NCBI RefSeq assembly: GCF_035917975.1 | Contig: NZ_CP109130.1 | Location: forward strand, 2,046,001-2,110,000 | Length of the DNA stretch: 64,000 nucleotides | Direction: 5' to 3' | DNA from: Streptosporangium sp. NBC_01756 | GTDB taxonomy: Bacteria; Actinomycetota; Actinomycetes; Streptosporangiales; Streptosporangiaceae | Shown: piece after piece, positions 61,551 through 64,000 of the stretch | Position numbering within the stretch: position 1 is the first letter of the stretch | Layout of the letters: every line of letters starts with the position of its first letter | The notes under the pieces: model-generated | Seen by the model: the letters and a program-made list of their open reading frames with translations, nothing else | What the model was told of the DNA's origin: nothing | Database searches by the model: none | Position numbers and translations under genes: made by a program

Positions 61551-61999
61551 CGGGCGCGCCGCCGCGTGGACCCGAGGAGAGGCTGCGGGACACTCGCGCG
61601 AAACTGGAGAGCGACGTCGATCTCTGGGTCGCGACGTCGGGCTCCCCGGGCGGCGTTCACCTCATCCCGCTCTCGTACCTTTGGGACGGGACCGCGTTCC
61701 TCATCTCGACGCCGCGCGCCTCGGTCACCGGCCGCAACCTGCTGGCGGACGGCCGGGTGCGACTCAGCCTCGGGCCGACCCGCGACGTCGTCATCGTCGA
61801 GGGCACCGCCGAGCCGGTGGACCTCGCCGACCTCGCCCCTGAGACGGGCGACGCGTTCGCGACCACGACCGGTTTCGACCCGCGCGAACTCAACGGCTAC
61901 CAGTACTTCCTGATCCGGCCGTGGCACATCCAGGCCTGGCGTGAGGCGAACGAACTGCGGGGACGCGACCTCATGCGCGACGGCCGCTGGCTCGGCTGA
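61547..61999 (+). CDS. pyridoxamine 5'-phosphate oxidase/F420-type flavin protein
   Basis: This 150-residue split-barrel protein shows D-L-W-V-A-T, P-L-S-Y-L-W-D-G, V-R-L-S-L-G and V-I-V-E-G-T-A, the pattern of actinobacterial PNPOx-like, F420- or FMN-dependent reductases. It is translationally coupled to the VOC gene. The reaction is not defined by sequence. Confidence 0.88.
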   Translation: MTGAPPRGPEERLRDTRAKLESDVDLWVATSGSPGGVHLIPLSYLWDGTAFLISTPRASVTGRNLLADGRVRLSLGPTRDVVIVEGTAEPVDLADLAPETGDAFATTTGFDPRELNGYQYFLIRPWHIQAWREANELRGRDLMRDGRWLG

Positions 62000-62009
62000 C
62001 CGCCGCACC

Positions 62010-62199
62010 GTAAGGTCCCGCCGGGCCACCGGGATCAGCCTCGCGGCGCTCTTCGTGCTGCTGCTGCCGGCCAACGTCTACGCCGCCCTCGCCGATGTGC
62101 CGTTCAACGGCGGCGAGGCGTCCCCGCTCTGGTTCAGGATCCCCGAGCAGGCCCTGTACATCGCCGTCGCACTCTGGGGGACCCGCTCGGCGCCGCACG
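62010..62199 (+). pseudogene. DoxX-like membrane protein C-terminal remnant
   Basis: Starting shortly after the PNPOx-like stop, I-S-L-A-A-L-F-V-L-L-L-P-A-N-V-Y-A-A and W-F-R-I-P-E-Q-A-L-Y-I-A-V-A-L-W match the last two helices of DoxX-type membrane proteins. No start or upstream helices remain. Confidence 0.6.
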
Positions 62200-62271
62200 G
62201 ATGGCCGGCTTTCTCAAGGTCACGTCGTACGTGGCCGGAGTCGGCGGGTCTGCGCGGGCCCGAAAGGGACC

Positions 62272-63351
62272 TCACCTCTCGTTGACCTGAGATTCGACCG
62301 GCACAGCGTCCTGCGCGCAGTCGTACGGAGCCGCGGTGGAGCGTCGCTCGACCAGGGTCGGGGCGACGGAGAAGCGCACCGACGACGTACGGCCGCCGAT
62401 GCGTTCCAGCAGCAGGCGTCCGGCGGTACGGCCCATGACGGAGCCGTCCTGGTCGACGCTGGTCAGCGAGACGTTGGGCAGGGCGGCGATCCGGATGTTG
62501 TCGTAGCCGGCGACCGAGACATCACGGGGAACGGACAGGCCGGCCTCATGGACGGCCGCCAGCGCGCCGAAGGCGGCCAGGTCCGCCCCGGCGAAGATCG
62601 CCGTCGGACGTGGTGAGCGGCTCAGCAGCTCACGGGCACCGGCATAGCCGCCGTCCTCGGTGTAGGAGGTCGTGCTGACCGCGATCTCCTCGTCCAGGCC
62701 GTGCTCGCGCATCACGCGCCGGTAGGTCTCGGCCCTGATCGTGTGCAGCAGGTCCGCGGGGTGGCCCCGGCTGGCGTCCTTCTGCCCGATGTGCGCGATG
62801 CGGCGGTGGCCGAGCGCGATCAAGTGCTGAACGACGAGCTCGGCACCCGCTTCGTCGTCGTCGAAGACCGAGTCGTAGACGGCCGATCGCTCATGTCGTC
62901 CGAACACGACCGTGGGCATGTCTTTCGCCACCTCCTCCAGCGCCGTCTTGGAGGTGAGCGGGGCGACCATGAGGATGCCGTCCACCTGCCGGTCCACCAG
63001 GGCATCGATGGCCCGCGCCTCGGCCTTCGGGGTGGACCCGCCATGGATCATGATCGCCTGATAGTCGGTGTCGGCGAACTGCTCCGTGACGCCGTCGAGG
63101 ATGTCGGCGAAGAACGGGTTCCTGATGTGCGGCAGCAGCACGCCGATGGTGAACGTGCGCCCGCGCATCGCCCGGGCCGCGGCCTGGGGCCGGTAGCCGA
63201 GCTCCTCGATGGCCGCCCTCACCCGATCGCGCATGGCCGGGCTGGCCCCGTAGGCGTTGCGCAACACCTTCGACACGGCGGTGGTGGAGACCTGAGCGTG
63301 GTTGGCCACGTCGACGATCGTCACCCGGCGCCGCCGATCGTGCGCACCCAT
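62272..63351 (-). CDS. LacI-family sugar-responsive repressor
   Basis: This 359-residue protein starts at ATG 63351. The N-terminal HTH and hinge are V-T-I-V-D-V-A-N-H-A-Q-V-S-T-T-A-V-S-K-V-L-R-N and L-G-Y-R-P-Q-A-A-A-R-A-M-R-G-R. The periplasmic-binding-like core follows (about 65-340). It lies divergent from a sugar ABC binding-protein gene, with a long palindrome between them, and should repress that transport operon until its sugar binds. Confidence 0.95.
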   Translation of the reverse strand: MGAHDRRRRVTIVDVANHAQVSTTAVSKVLRNAYGASPAMRDRVRAAIEELGYRPQAAARAMRGRTFTIGVLLPHIRNPFFADILDGVTEQFADTDYQAIMIHGGSTPKAEARAIDALVDRQVDGILMVAPLTSKTALEEVAKDMPTVVFGRHERSAVYDSVFDDDEAGAELVVQHLIALGHRRIAHIGQKDASRGHPADLLHTIRAETYRRVMREHGLDEEIAVSTTSYTEDGGYAGARELLSRSPRPTAIFAGADLAAFGALAAVHEAGLSVPRDVSVAGYDNIRIAALPNVSLTSVDQDGSVMGRTAGRLLLERIGGRTSSVRFSVAPTLVERRSTAAPYDCAQDAVPVESQVNER

Positions 63352-63404
63352 CGCTCTCCCTTCGTCGTGACGAGATCCAATTGTACGAGCTTCGAGCATC
63401 GGAA

Positions 63405-63426
63405 AGATGGGTAACGTTACCCATCT
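63405..63426. promoter_or_regulatory. LacI-type operator
   Basis: A perfect 22-base palindrome with half-site AGATGGGTAAC lies between the divergent LacI regulator and the ABC binding-protein gene, centred on the AACGTT core usual for this family. It is placed to control both genes. Confidence 0.85.
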
Positions 63427-63575
63427 GGGCTGGGAAGATCTTGTTATTTCTCCCGCTGACAGCGATAACAATCGAGGACCGTTGCCCAAACCGCCTCTTG
63501 ACGCTCTCCAATGTGACGCCTACGTTAACCCGCATCGGGGGCCCTAAAACGATTCAACGGACCCGGAGGGGCACC

Positions 63576-64000
63576 ATGAGAACCTCTCACCGCATGCTGG
63601 GAACGGCCGTGGCCGTTCTCGCGATGGCGGCCCTGACCTCCTGCGGCTCGGGCTCGGAGCCCGCCGCCGACGGCACGGTCACCCTGTCCTTGCTCGTGGA
63701 CAACAGCCAGGCGAGTGTGGACACGGCCAAGGCGCTCACGGACGCCTTCATGCAGGCCAACCCCACTATCAAGATCGATACGGAGACGCGGCCGGGAGGC
63801 AGCGAGGGCGACAACATCGTCAAGACCCGGCTGTCCACCGGCGACATGTCGGATGTCTTCTGGTACAACTCGGGGTCGCTGCTGCAGGCGCTCAACCCGG
63901 CCCAGACCATGGTCGACCTCACCGGTGACCCGGTGCTGGCCAACGTCCAGAAGGACTACCTGCCGGTGGTGACGCAGGGCGGCAAGGTCTACGGCGTCCC
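63576..64000 (+). CDS. sugar ABC transporter substrate-binding lipoprotein, 3' end outside window
   Basis: This gene starts at ATG 63576 after CGGAGGGG and runs out of the window after about 142 residues. The signal peptide ends in the lipobox L-T-S-C. V-T-L-S-L-L-V-D-N, F-M-Q-A-N-P-T-I-K-I and M-S-D-V-F-W-Y-N-S-G-S-L-L match the extracellular solute-binding family 1 of CUT1 sugar importers. Permease genes probably follow outside. Likely under control of the divergent LacI protein. Confidence 0.92.
   Translation, partial: MRTSHRMLGTAVAVLAMAALTSCGSGSEPAADGTVTLSLLVDNSQASVDTAKALTDAFMQANPTIKIDTETRPGGSEGDNIVKTRLSTGDMSDVFWYNSGSLLQALNPAQTMVDLTGDPVLANVQKDYLPVVTQGGKVYGV

Overview
The window is high-GC DNA (strong G/C bias at third codon positions, frequent GTG starts, zinc-independent ribosomal protein paralogues, an SpoIIE/STAS partner-switching set, CBM2-bearing secreted chitin-degrading enzymes, DUF5753-type regulator remains). 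This points to a filamentous actinobacterium, most likely of the Streptosporangiales (Streptosporangium/Nonomuraea-like); the taxon is an inference, not read directly. About 60 protein-coding genes or clear remnants are supported. No rRNA, complete tRNA or CRISPR array was found. Layout: 0-3 kb holds the end of a polymorphic-toxin-like protein (WxG motif, membrane-spanning middle, Pro-rich linker, papain-like C-terminus) with two small genes. 3-12 kb is housekeeping and signalling: a kinase-like protein without a P-loop, a glycogen-binding-like protein, acetate kinase, two STAS antagonists, an anti-sigma-type ATPase and a 1040-residue PAS/GAF-kinase-receiver-PP2C hybrid. 12-15.6 kb holds an EF-hand protein, a GNAT, a frameshifted DUF5753 regulator remnant and a two-gene AAA ATPase/TOPRIM-like pair resembling anti-phage ATPase-nuclease systems. 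16-22 kb is a chitin-utilisation block (LPMO, CBM2 lipoprotein, multidomain GH18 chitinase) interleaved with zinc-independent L31/L33 and an oxidoreductase. 22-32 kb: a HicB-like repressor with phased TGACGTCA operators, a DUF4097 protein, Tex, an AI-2E-type exporter with a DUF998 protein, a MerR/aldo-keto reductase pair and a secreted 5'-nucleotidase. 32-43 kb: a secreted beta-propeller, a structured inverted-repeat element, an ABC binding protein, a two-component system, a phosphotransferase and an HTH regulator. 43-54 kb is an accessory region; 54-64 kb holds an ice-binding-like (DUF3494) cell-surface protein, an L,D-transpeptidase, an FHA-flavin monooxygenase fusion, a VOC/AraC/F420-type cluster, and a LacI regulator facing a sugar ABC binding protein. 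The accessory region has a readable history. A DUF427 gene is cut into a 3' piece (44.9-45.06 kb) and a 5' piece (54.05-54.6 kb). The two pieces abut exactly, with the 6-mer TACGGG at both junctions, so about 9.0 kb (45,059-54,053) appears to have been inserted into it. The inserted DNA carries a nucleotidyltransferase pair, a third, intact and almost identical DUF427 gene, a decayed RepSA-type replication initiator, a GntR regulator with AICE-type small genes, two tRNA 3'-end scars (Gly-CCC and a Lys-like one), an immunity-like gene, a GNAT and a uridine-kinase-like gene. A later IS256-family element with perfect 8-bp target duplication sits in the loop of a terminator-like hairpin. A Phd/PIN toxin-antitoxin pair lies just outside the left junction.
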